Source: Parabacteroides distasonis
GTDB taxonomy: Bacteria > Bacteroidota > Bacteroidia > Bacteroidales > Tannerellaceae
Length of the DNA stretch: 64,000 nucleotides
Reading direction: 5' to 3'
Assembly: GCA_021531385.1 (NCBI GenBank)
Contig: JAFBIR010000011.1
Location: forward strand, 83,013 to 147,012
Shown piece after piece: positions 34,050 through 42,552 of the stretch. Each line of letters starts with the position of its first letter. The first letter of the stretch is position 1. A program made the translations under genes and the position numbers. The notes beneath the pieces are model-generated. The model was not told where the DNA came from. It made no database searches and saw only the letters and a list, made by a program, of their open reading frames with translations.

Positions 34050-35279
34050 ATGATGATGACGACAGAGACGAAACAGATACGTATGGAGGATTATGACTAT
34101 CCTCTGCCCGATGAACGCATTGCAAAATTTCCATTGGCAAAGCGCGACGAATCCAAGCTACTTTTATATCGTAAGGGTGAGATCGAAGAGAGTCAATTCA
34201 AACGGCTTCCTGACTTCTTGCCGACCGATGCCTTGATGGTGTTCAACAACACGAGGGTTATCCAAGCGCGCCTGCTTTTCCAGAAAGAGACGGGTGCACG
34301 CATCGAGGTCTTTTGCTTAGAGCCTTTCCAACCCCATGATTATGCGTTGGTTTTCCAACAGACAACTTCCTGTGTGTGGACCTGTTTGGTGGGTAACTTG
34401 AAGAAGTGGAAAGAGGGCGCCTTGCATCGCTCTGTCACGATCGGAGCAGATGAGGTGGTGCTTCACGCGGAGAAATTGGCATCGCATGGCGATACGCACG
34501 AGGTTCGTTTCTCGTGGGACAATGCACATTATACCTTTGCAGACATCCTGGACGCGGCAGGTGTGCTACCTATTCCTCCCTATTTGCATCGAGCCACTGA
34601 GCAGAGCGACTTGCAGACCTACCAAACCGTTTATTCCAAGATCAAGGGTTCGGTAGCGGCACCTACCGCCGGTTTGCATTTCACGCCGGAAGTCTTGGCG
34701 GCTATTGACGAAAAGGGAGTTGGTAGAGAGGAGGTTACCTTGCATGTGGGTGCCGGTACGTTTAAGCCGGTTAAGAGCGAGACAATCGAGGGACATGAGA
34801 TGCACACAGAGTTTATCTCTGTTCGTCGAGAGACAATCGCTCATCTGAAAAGTAAAATAGGTCACATCATCGCTGTCGGCACCACCTCCGTGCGTACGTT
34901 GGAAAGCCTCTATTATATAGGTGTCATCCTGTCCACTCAGCCGGAGGCAACCTCCGAGGAGCTGGTGGTCAAGCAATGGATGCCTTACGAGGCCGCGAAT
35001 AACCAACTGACCGCAGAGGAGGCTTTACAAAATATCTTGGACTACTTAGACCGTCATCAAGCGGATAAGTTGGTGACTGCCACACAGATCATCATCGCTC
35101 CGGGCTATATGTTCAAGTTGGTGAAAGGAATTGTGACCAATTTCCATCAACCCAAGAGCACACTGCTGCTGCTCATCTCCGCCTTCGTGAAAGGTGATTG
35201 GCGGAAGATCTATGATTACGCATTGGCGCATGATTTCCGTTTCTTAAGTTACGGAGACAGTTCTTACCTTCAATTTTGA
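34050..35279 (+). CDS. S-adenosylmethionine:tRNA ribosyltransferase-isomerase (QueA family)
   Basis: About 409 residues. QueA moves the ribosyl part of S-adenosylmethionine onto preQ1 in tRNA during queuosine synthesis. Family segments: YPLPDERIAKFPLAKRDESKLL, MVFNNTRVIQARL, GSVAAPTAGLHFT, TLHVGAGTFKPV, GTTSVRTLESL and FHQPKSTLLLLISAF. Three ATGs in a row (34050, 34053, 34056) serve as start; a GTG at 34032 is less likely. The protein is longer and more diverged than typical QueA (about 350), so it may be a second QueA-like paralogue. Confidence 0.85.
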   Translation: MMMTTETKQIRMEDYDYPLPDERIAKFPLAKRDESKLLLYRKGEIEESQFKRLPDFLPTDALMVFNNTRVIQARLLFQKETGARIEVFCLEPFQPHDYALVFQQTTSCVWTCLVGNLKKWKEGALHRSVTIGADEVVLHAEKLASHGDTHEVRFSWDNAHYTFADILDAAGVLPIPPYLHRATEQSDLQTYQTVYSKIKGSVAAPTAGLHFTPEVLAAIDEKGVGREEVTLHVGAGTFKPVKSETIEGHEMHTEFISVRRETIAHLKSKIGHIIAVGTTSVRTLESLYYIGVILSTQPEATSEELVVKQWMPYEAANNQLTAEEALQNILDYLDRHQADKLVTATQIIIAPGYMFKLVKGIVTNFHQPKSTLLLLISAFVKGDWRKIYDYALAHDFRFLSYGDSSYLQF

Positions 35280-35289
35280 GTTTTGAATT

Positions 35290-37260
35290 ATGAATGATAG
35301 AGTACTGTATTTTTTGATGCTCCTTCTTTCGCTTTGCGCTTGTCGATCAGCCAAGTTGAGCGAGGCGGAGGAAAAGCAACGGATTGGCGAGTATTATGAG
35401 GCAGCCGCTATCTATCGGAAGGTTTATACGAAGACCTCACCCCAGAAACGGGATTTGCGGGGGTATATCGCTTTCCGTATGGCTGAATGCAATCGACTGA
35501 TTAACAATACAGGAAAGGCTACCAGTGGCTATATGAACGCCATTCGCTACGACTATCCGGATAGCATCGTCTATCTGCGTTTGGCACAGATGCAGCACAA
35601 GGCTGGAGCCTATGCGGAAGCTATCAAGAATTACGATATTTATTCCGAGAACGCACCAAGCAGCCAATTGGCGATCAATGGCATACAGGGCTGCGAGCTG
35701 GCTCCCGGATGGCGAAAGAACCCTACCCGCTACGAAGTGCATCGCATGGAGAAATTCAATTCCCGCCGGGCAGAGTTTAGCCCGATGCTGACGGGTGACA
35801 AGTATGACCAACTCTATTTTGCCTCTTCTCGCACCAAAGACAAGGAGGCTAAGATCAGTGCGATCACCGGGCAAAACAACAATAATCTTTTCTTGGTGAA
35901 ACAAGATGAGAAGGGGGCTTGGTTAGCGCCCCAAGAATTGGAAGATGAGGTGAATACTGAGTTTGACGAAGGTACACCCTCTTTCTCCGCTGACGGGAAC
36001 ACCATGTATTATACCTATTGTGCCCAAGATCCGGAAGGACCACGAACCGCAGAAATTTACATCTCCAGCCGGAGTAGTGCCAAATGGGGAAAAGGTACCC
36101 GAGCAACGATCGTAAAAGATTCCGTGACGGCTTTGGGACACCCTTCCATCTCACCCGACGGGAAATACCTCTATTATGTATCGGATGCGGTAGGTGGATT
36201 AGGGGGAAAAGATATTTTCCGTTCTAAGGTATTAGGCAACAACAGCTTCGGGCCTATGGAGAATCTGGGGCAAGAGATCAACACCGCCGGCGACGAGCTT
36301 TTCCCCTATTGTCGTGATTCTGTCACGCTTTACTTCGCCTCCAACGGCCATCCAGGGATGGGTGGATTGGATTTATTTAAAGCCACCCAAGACAGTACCG
36401 GCCATTGGAAAGTGGAAAATATGGGAGCTCCCATCAATTCCATGGGCGATGATTTTGGCATCACCTTCGCTGGACAGGCTGAAAAAGGTTTCTTTAGCTC
36501 CAACCGCAACGATGCTCGAGGTTATGACCACCTCTATTCGTTTGAGTTGCCTACGATTACGATTTCCATAGAGGGCATAGTCAACGATGTGGACGAATAC
36601 CCGATCGAGGAGGCCACCGTGCGCATCGTTGGCAAAGATGGCTTGAACGTGAAGGTACCGGTCAAGAAGGATGGCTCCTATCGGGTAGAATTGGAGCGGG
36701 ATATTCGTTATGTGATGATGGCGAGTGCCCGAGGCTACCTCAATCAGAATTATGAGCTGCACACCGGCCCGGAGGAGAAGAACGAGACCTATATCGTCGA
36801 TTTCTTCCTCTCTCCCATCAGCAAACCGGTGGTCATCGAGAATATCTTCTATGATTTCGACAAAGCCACTTTGCGACCAGAATCGAAAAAGGCGTTGGAT
36901 GAGATGATTAAGATGCTGAACGACAACCCTAACGTCACGATCGAGCTGGGTGCGCATACTGACCGTAAGGGTACGGATCAGTACAACGAACGGTTGGCCA
37001 GTCGCCGAGCTCAATCGGTGGTGGATTACTTGATTGCAGGAGGTATCAAGGCCGATCGCTTGGAGGCGAAAGGGTATGGCGAGAGCGTGCCCAAGACCAT
37101 CAACAAGAAAATGGCCAAGCAGTATGACTTTTTGAACGAAGGGGATGTTTTGACGGAGGAGTTTATCTTGAACCTGACACCCGAGCAACAGGAGATCGCC
37201 GATCAGATCAACCGACGGACGGAGTTTAAGGTGCTACGTACGAATTATAACCTGTTTTGA
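35290..37260 (+). CDS. PorE-like OmpA/PD40 lipoprotein
   Basis: A 656-residue envelope protein. Signal peptide with lipobox-like LCAC (Cys at about 18), TPR-like helices (about 25-150), PD40/WD40-like beta-propeller repeats (about 160-415, for example FDEGTPSFSADGNTMYYTY and GHPSISPDGKYLYYVSD), a carboxypeptidase-regulatory-like domain (about 425-505), and a C-terminal OmpA peptidoglycan-binding domain (about 518-610, IFYDFDKATLRPESKKALD and GAHTDRKGTDQYNERLASRRAQ). This architecture is that of PorE of type IX secretion (established family knowledge). It follows the queA-type gene by 10 bp. Confidence 0.85.
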   Translation: MNDRVLYFLMLLLSLCACRSAKLSEAEEKQRIGEYYEAAAIYRKVYTKTSPQKRDLRGYIAFRMAECNRLINNTGKATSGYMNAIRYDYPDSIVYLRLAQMQHKAGAYAEAIKNYDIYSENAPSSQLAINGIQGCELAPGWRKNPTRYEVHRMEKFNSRRAEFSPMLTGDKYDQLYFASSRTKDKEAKISAITGQNNNNLFLVKQDEKGAWLAPQELEDEVNTEFDEGTPSFSADGNTMYYTYCAQDPEGPRTAEIYISSRSSAKWGKGTRATIVKDSVTALGHPSISPDGKYLYYVSDAVGGLGGKDIFRSKVLGNNSFGPMENLGQEINTAGDELFPYCRDSVTLYFASNGHPGMGGLDLFKATQDSTGHWKVENMGAPINSMGDDFGITFAGQAEKGFFSSNRNDARGYDHLYSFELPTITISIEGIVNDVDEYPIEEATVRIVGKDGLNVKVPVKKDGSYRVELERDIRYVMMASARGYLNQNYELHTGPEEKNETYIVDFFLSPISKPVVIENIFYDFDKATLRPESKKALDEMIKMLNDNPNVTIELGAHTDRKGTDQYNERLASRRAQSVVDYLIAGGIKADRLEAKGYGESVPKTINKKMAKQYDFLNEGDVLTEEFILNLTPEQQEIADQINRRTEFKVLRTNYNLF

Positions 37261-37279
37261 GAAAGGAGTATATCAAACA

Positions 37280-37798
37280 ATGATCACCCTTTATTTGGCA
37301 CGACACGGACAAACCGAGCAAAACCTGGCGCACATCTTCCAAGGGCAAATGCCGGGCAACCTGACCGCCTTAGGCCGACAGCAAGCCGCCGAACTGGGAG
37401 AGCAACTGAAAGCAGTTACGTTTGACAGCCTGTTGAGCAGCGATTTAGCACGTGCCTACGACACGGTAGAGATTGCTTTTGGCGATCGTCACCTCCCCCA
37501 TTACACAACTCCTCTGCTTCGGGAGATTGATTGGGGCAGCTGGACAGGATTGGCTATCACCCAAGAACGCAGCTTGGCGATGCGTCCGGTAGATGCCGAA
37601 AGTGATGCACAACTCTATGAGCGGGCCGCCCGCTTCATCACCTACCTCAAACAGCATTTCGAAGGACAAACGGTTTTGGCTGTTGGGCATGGCATGATCA
37701 ATCGTCGTGTCATTGCCCAGATTGAAGGACTACCCTTGGAGCGCGTCAAAGAGGTACCTCTTTTTACCAATTGTGAGTATCGCCGGCTGACGTTATAA
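37280..37798 (+). CDS. histidine phosphatase family protein
   Basis: A 172-residue protein of the phosphoglycerate-mutase-like superfamily. The catalytic LARHGQTEQN (RHG, His9) is present, together with a second His in AVGHGMINR. The substrate is unknown (members include alpha-ribazole phosphatases and sugar phosphatases). It follows the PorE-like gene by 19 bp with an AAAGGAG ribosome site. Confidence 0.85.
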   Translation: MITLYLARHGQTEQNLAHIFQGQMPGNLTALGRQQAAELGEQLKAVTFDSLLSSDLARAYDTVEIAFGDRHLPHYTTPLLREIDWGSWTGLAITQERSLAMRPVDAESDAQLYERAARFITYLKQHFEGQTVLAVGHGMINRRVIAQIEGLPLERVKEVPLFTNCEYRRLTL

Positions 37799-37800
37799 AG

Positions 37801-37834
37801 AAAGGGGTAAGTTGCTTTGCGCTTTTACCCCTTT
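37801..37834. terminator. bidirectional terminator
   Basis: AAAGGGGTAA and TTACCCCTTT form a stem between the convergent phosphatase and FAD-oxidoreductase genes, with flanking A and T. Confidence 0.8.
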
Positions 37835-37840
37835 GAAACA

Positions 37841-39454
37841 TCACGGTGCAACAGCCACGCCCAAATAGGCAGCCACTCCCTCCGCACAGCGTTCGCCGTC
37901 AATGGCGGCGGAGACGATGCCTCCGGCATAACCCGCTCCCTCGCCACAAGGGAAAAGGCCGGCGACAGTGACGTGCTGGTAGCTCTCCCTGTCACGCAGG
38001 ATGCGCACGGGCGAGGAGGTGCGTGTCTCGACACCGATCATCGTGGCTTCGTTGGTAAGGAAGCCTTTGGAGACCTTGCCGAAATAGCGGAAGCCCTCCC
38101 GCAAACGGGTGGTGATGAACTCCGGCATCCAGAAATGGAGCGGAGAGGCCAACAACCCGGGGGCATAGGAGGAAACGGGCAGGTCGAAGGAGTTGCGCTT
38201 CTGGATAAAGTCGGTCATGCGCTGGGCAGGTGCCGTCTGCCTACGACCCCCATTCTGCCAACAGAGCGCCTCCAAACGCTCTTGGAAAGCCATCAACGCC
38301 AAGGGAGAATCGGGCGACACTGGCGTACCATCCGGCTCGTAGAGGGTCTCTCCGCCTGTCAAGATGGTGTAATCCTCAGGGTGCAACTCGACCACCATAC
38401 CGGAGTTGGCCCACCGAGAGCCACGGTTGGAAGGCGACATACCATTAACCACTACCTGATTAGGACCACTGGCGGCAGGCACAACAAAGCCTCCGGGACA
38501 CATACAGAAGGAATAGACGCCTCGCTCCTGCACTTGCGTCACAAAACTATACTCCGCTGCCGGCAGGTAATCGCCTCGTCCCTCCTTACGGTGGTACTGA
38601 ATCTGATCGATCAGCTGTTGCGGATGCTCTAAACGGACACCAACCGCTAATCCCTTCGCCTCGATAGGAATGCCCGAGGCGTGCAGGTAGCGATAGACAT
38701 CCCGTGCGGAGTGGCCAGTCGCCAAGATCACAGGGCCCATAAAGGTCTCACCGCTGTTGGTCTCCACGCCGATCACCTTGCCCTCACGCAGGATAAAGCG
38801 ATCCATACGGGTTTGGAAATGCACCTCTCCGCCACAACGCAGGATCTGCTCACGCATATTCTCAATCACACGGGGCAGCTTATCGGTACCGATATGGGGA
38901 TGGGCATCGACCAAGATAGTAGGGCTTGCCCCATGCTGACAAAAGACATTCAAGATTTTATCGACGGAGCCTCGCTTCTTGCTGCGGGTGTAGAGCTTAC
39001 CGTCGGAATAGGCACCGGCTCCTCCCTCGCCAAAGCTGTAGTTCGACTCGCTGTTGACGGTGTGCGCCCGGCTGATCTGCGCAATGTCTTTCTTCCGTTC
39101 GTGCACGTCCTTTCCCCGTTCGAGGATGATCGGACGTAACCCCAACTCAATCAAGCGCAAAGCGGCGAAAAGGCCACCCGGCCCTGCGCCTACCACCACG
39201 ACTGATTGCGCCCCCGACACATCCCGGTATTCCACCGATTGATATTCGGGTTCGGTCGGCTGCTCGTCGATGAAGAGCCGCAATTTGAGATTGACGAAGA
39301 TCGTGCGCTGACGGGCATCGATCGACCGTTTCAACATACGCACCGCCTGAATCCGATTGACGGGCACAGCGGTTTCCCGTGAGGCGACCCGCTTCAACGA
39401 CTGCTCGTTGGCTGCCTCCTCCGGTACTATCCTGACTTGAATTTCTTTGATCAT
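37841..39454 (-). CDS. NAD(P)/FAD-dependent oxidoreductase
   Basis: A 537-residue flavoprotein-like enzyme. A dinucleotide-binding motif (VVVGAGPGGLFAALRLIELGLRPIILERG) follows an N-terminal extension of about 90 residues. A C-terminal GLFPCGEGAGYAGGIVSAAIDG segment closes the FAD site. It belongs to the group of bacterial dehydrogenases annotated as FAD-dependent (BaiN/RdsA relatives); the substrate is unknown. The ATG at 39454 is chosen over a longer reading. It starts 14 bp after the stop of radA. Confidence 0.85.
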   Translation of the reverse strand: MIKEIQVRIVPEEAANEQSLKRVASRETAVPVNRIQAVRMLKRSIDARQRTIFVNLKLRLFIDEQPTEPEYQSVEYRDVSGAQSVVVVGAGPGGLFAALRLIELGLRPIILERGKDVHERKKDIAQISRAHTVNSESNYSFGEGGAGAYSDGKLYTRSKKRGSVDKILNVFCQHGASPTILVDAHPHIGTDKLPRVIENMREQILRCGGEVHFQTRMDRFILREGKVIGVETNSGETFMGPVILATGHSARDVYRYLHASGIPIEAKGLAVGVRLEHPQQLIDQIQYHRKEGRGDYLPAAEYSFVTQVQERGVYSFCMCPGGFVVPAASGPNQVVVNGMSPSNRGSRWANSGMVVELHPEDYTILTGGETLYEPDGTPVSPDSPLALMAFQERLEALCWQNGGRRQTAPAQRMTDFIQKRNSFDLPVSSYAPGLLASPLHFWMPEFITTRLREGFRYFGKVSKGFLTNEATMIGVETRTSSPVRILRDRESYQHVTVAGLFPCGEGAGYAGGIVSAAIDGERCAEGVAAYLGVAVAP

Positions 39455-39467
39455 ACGTTCTTTTAAT

Positions 39468-40838
39468 TTATCCAAACAACCGGGCAAACGCCTCTTCCAC
39501 CTTGCGCACCTGCACAATCTCGATCGCCGTCTTCGACGTGTCGAAACCCTTCAGATTGTTATGGGGGATCAAGATGGTAGAGAAACCCAATTTCTCCGCC
39601 TCCAAGATACGCTGCTCTATGCGATTCACCGGGCGGATCTCACCGGAAAGGCCCACCTCGCCCGCCATGCAGATGCCCGGCTCGATGCTGATGTCTAAGC
39701 TGGAGGAGAGGACCGCCGCCAACACCGCCAGGTCTATGGCCGGATCGTTCACCTTCAACCCGCCAGCGATGTTGAGAAACACATCCTTCTGAATCAACTT
39801 AAAGCCTGCCCGTTTCTCCAACACCGCCAAGAGCATGTTCATACGGCGCAGGTCAAAGCCTGTGGCACTGCGTTGGGGTGTGCCATACACCGCCGAACTC
39901 ACCAAGGCTTGCGTCTCGATCAAGAAGGGACGGATGCCCTCGATCGCCGCCGCAATAGAAACGCCGCTCAGCCCCTCATGGTTTTGCGTCAGCAACAGCT
40001 CGGAAGGATTGCTCACCTCTCGCAAACCATTCTGTCGCATCTCGTAGATGCCCAACTCCGCCGTGCTTCCGAAACGGTTCTTGATACTACGCAGAATGCG
40101 ATACATGTAATGTTGATCGCCCTCGAACTGCAGCACGGTATCCACGATGTGCTCCAACACCTTAGGGCCGGCGATACTGCCCTCCTTGTTGATATGGCCG
40201 ATCAAGAGCACCGGCACCCCGCTCTCCTTGGCATATTTCAAGATCATCGCACTGCACTCACGCACCTGCGAGATGCTACCGGGAGAGGATTCTACCAACT
40301 CGGTGAAGATGGTTTGGATAGAGTCGATAATCAGCAGGTCGGGTTGGATATTGGCCGCTTGCGTAAAGATCTGCTCCAAATTGGTTTCGCAGAGGATGAA
40401 ACATTGCGGGTTGTCGTGCGCCAACCGATCGGCTCTCAGTTTCAACTGCCTACTACTCTCTTCGCCAGAGACATAGAGCGTCTTCCACTCCGTCAACCCC
40501 AGCACCGTTTGCAACACCAACGTCGATTTGCCAATGCCCGGTTCTCCGCCGATCAGCACCAAGGAGCCCTTCACCAAGCCACCCCCTAACACTCGGTTCA
40601 ATTCCGCGTCATGGAGATCGATGCGTGTCTCCGACTCCGTCGTGATGTCGCGCAACAATTGGGGACGGCTATGCCCTCGCTCCACCATGCCTGGCACTGG
40701 CCGTTTGACGGCCGTCTCTTTCGAGACGATCTCCTCCACGTAAGTGTTCCATTCGCCACAATTGGGGCATTTCCCCACCCATTTCGGCGAGGAAGCCCCA
40801 CAATTGGAACAGATATAAACTGTTTTCGCTTTTGCCAT
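39468..40838 (-). CDS. radA: DNA repair protein RadA
   Basis: A 456-residue RecA-like branch-migration helicase. An N-terminal zinc finger (CSNCGASSPKWVGKCPNC), Walker A GGEPGIGKST (about 97-106), the RadA KNRFGST motif and a C-terminal Lon-like domain are all present. It helps process recombination intermediates. Confidence 0.97.
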   Translation of the reverse strand: MAKAKTVYICSNCGASSPKWVGKCPNCGEWNTYVEEIVSKETAVKRPVPGMVERGHSRPQLLRDITTESETRIDLHDAELNRVLGGGLVKGSLVLIGGEPGIGKSTLVLQTVLGLTEWKTLYVSGEESSRQLKLRADRLAHDNPQCFILCETNLEQIFTQAANIQPDLLIIDSIQTIFTELVESSPGSISQVRECSAMILKYAKESGVPVLLIGHINKEGSIAGPKVLEHIVDTVLQFEGDQHYMYRILRSIKNRFGSTAELGIYEMRQNGLREVSNPSELLLTQNHEGLSGVSIAAAIEGIRPFLIETQALVSSAVYGTPQRSATGFDLRRMNMLLAVLEKRAGFKLIQKDVFLNIAGGLKVNDPAIDLAVLAAVLSSSLDISIEPGICMAGEVGLSGEIRPVNRIEQRILEAEKLGFSTILIPHNNLKGFDTSKTAIEIVQVRKVEEAFARLFG

Positions 40839-40851
40839 TACACCTATAGGA

Positions 40852-41466
40852 TCACCATTTGTACAGCTCTACCGAGCCATCCGCTTTCGACAGCTCCACT
40901 AAAGCATGTTCAAAATAGAAGTTGCCTAACTTCTGCCCTGTCTGCTCGTTATACATGGTCTTCAAGTGCGGACGGGAATCTAACGCTTGATTGGATACCG
41001 CTTCATCATCGACACAAGTGGCCTCTCCGGAAATGCGAATCCACTCCCGATCCTTTCCGACCGATACGATCTCGACATGCGGATCTTGCAAGATCTGCTG
41101 ATAGACGCCTTTGCTCTGCCCTACATGGAACCAGATCTTATCTTGGAAGAAGGTTACGACACCTGTCGGACGGACACGGGGCAATCCCTGCTCTACTGTA
41201 GCCACGAAGAAGGGCATACTTCCTTTCAAGAACTCCATCGTCTTGTTCATCGCCTCCGCAGGAGCCAACTCCACCGCCTTCACGCCTAAACCAGTCGCAC
41301 CAGTTGTCGCATCGGTAATCTCCACATAGGTAGTCGGTTTCGCCTCCACCGCCTGTGCGGTATTCGGCGCTTTTACCTCGTCATCACTTGTCTCAACATT
41401 CACCTTCGCCGTACAAGCAGCCAACAGTAAAGCTACACACCCGGCACTCCAAAGATACTTTTTCAT
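40852..41466 (-). CDS. lipoprotein with pyridoxamine-phosphate-oxidase-like domain
   Basis: A 204-residue protein. A lipoprotein signal peptide (MKKYLWSAGCVALLLAAC, Cys18) and a linker of about 50 residues precede a domain of the PNPOx/FMN-binding split-barrel type (MPFFVATVEQGLPRVRPTGVVTFFQDKIWFHVGQSKGVYQQI). Most members of this fold are cytoplasmic; an exported, lipid-anchored one is unusual. The substrate is unknown. It lies 13 bp upstream of radA on the same strand. Confidence 0.8.
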   Translation of the reverse strand: MKKYLWSAGCVALLLAACTAKVNVETSDDEVKAPNTAQAVEAKPTTYVEITDATTGATGLGVKAVELAPAEAMNKTMEFLKGSMPFFVATVEQGLPRVRPTGVVTFFQDKIWFHVGQSKGVYQQILQDPHVEIVSVGKDREWIRISGEATCVDDEAVSNQALDSRPHLKTMYNEQTGQKLGNFYFEHALVELSKADGSVELYKW

Positions 41467-41520
41467 ACTGATAAATTTACATTGATTTATACCTCAAAAA
41501 TTGGCTAATCGTTTACTCAC

Positions 41521-42534
41521 TTATTTTCCAACAATGACAATTTTCTGCCCAATCGCACACCCTTTCTTTACCTCGGAGCTGCCCTTCTCCTTATAGAGGA
41601 AGCCACGGAACATGCCTTGGCTGTTATAGGGCATCGCAAAATTACCCTTGCGATCCACGGCGATCAAACCACCATTGCCCGCATCTGTGTTCAACTCTTT
41701 GTGAATGATGTAATCGGCAGCCTGCTCAACTGTCTCATTCAAGTATTTATAACGTGCGCAAAGGTTAAAAGCCACGGCGTGACGGATGAAATACTCACCA
41801 TGACCTGTACAAGACACCGCACAGCTGGCGTTATCGGCATAGGTTCCGGCACCGATCACCGGCGAATCGCCAATGCGTCCCCATTTCTTGCGCAACATGC
41901 CGCCCGTACTCGTTCCAGCCGTCAGGTTGCCCTGCTTATCCAGCACCACACAACCGACCGTACCGTTCTTCTTGCTCTCCTCCTTGAACTGCTCTACCCA
42001 TTTCATGGTTTTCGGCGTAGCGAAATAGAGGTTGTCTTCCACCATCTCCAAGCCCTGCTCACGGGCGAACTCCTCCGCACCGACACCGCTTAACATCACG
42101 TGGGGCGATTGTGTCTTCACTGCGTAGGCCGCATTGATCGGGTGTTTCACATGCTCTACACCGGCTACCGCACCGGCACTCAGATCCTTTCCCTCCATAA
42201 TCGAAGCATCCAACTCAAAAGAGCCATCGGCTGCCACCGTCGCACCGATACCGGCGTTGAAGAGCGGATTTCCCTCAAAATAGTTGATCACCGCACGCAC
42301 CGCCTCGTGACCCTCGCCTCCAGCTGCTAAGATCTTGTCGCCAATCAACAACGCAGAATCCAACGCATTGTAATACTGCTGAGCGATCTCCGGCTTTTCC
42401 TCTAAAGACCCCATCGCTCCGGCTCCACCATGCACTACAATCACATACTCACGCTCTTGCGCCATCGCCGCCGTGGACACCAACAAGGCCGCAGCCACCA
42501 ACCATCGTTTCATTCCATTCTTTTTCATATCCAT
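41521..42534 (-). CDS. isoaspartyl peptidase/L-asparaginase (Ntn hydrolase)
   Basis: A 337-residue precursor with a signal peptide (about 1-25). It is of the plant-type asparaginase family, which cleaves itself before a threonine that becomes the nucleophile. KNGTVGCVVLDKQGNLTAGTSTGG supplies that Thr and the substrate loop. The HGGAGAMGS opening is typical. Probably hydrolyses isoaspartyl dipeptides in the periplasm. A second ATG at 42528 is an alternative start. Confidence 0.9.
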   Translation of the reverse strand: MDMKKNGMKRWLVAAALLVSTAAMAQEREYVIVVHGGAGAMGSLEEKPEIAQQYYNALDSALLIGDKILAAGGEGHEAVRAVINYFEGNPLFNAGIGATVAADGSFELDASIMEGKDLSAGAVAGVEHVKHPINAAYAVKTQSPHVMLSGVGAEEFAREQGLEMVEDNLYFATPKTMKWVEQFKEESKKNGTVGCVVLDKQGNLTAGTSTGGMLRKKWGRIGDSPVIGAGTYADNASCAVSCTGHGEYFIRHAVAFNLCARYKYLNETVEQAADYIIHKELNTDAGNGGLIAVDRKGNFAMPYNSQGMFRGFLYKEKGSSEVKKGCAIGQKIVIVGK

Positions 42535-42552
42535 TTGTTTATTATTTGTTTG

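Noticed and set aside
36373..37188. Minus-strand 271-residue open frame over the PorE-like gene
   Set aside because: It is a shadow of the plus-strand gene, which has clear domains and codon pattern.
37817..38632. Plus-strand 271-residue open frame over the FAD oxidoreductase
   Set aside because: It is antisense to a recognised enzyme and has no recognisable motif.
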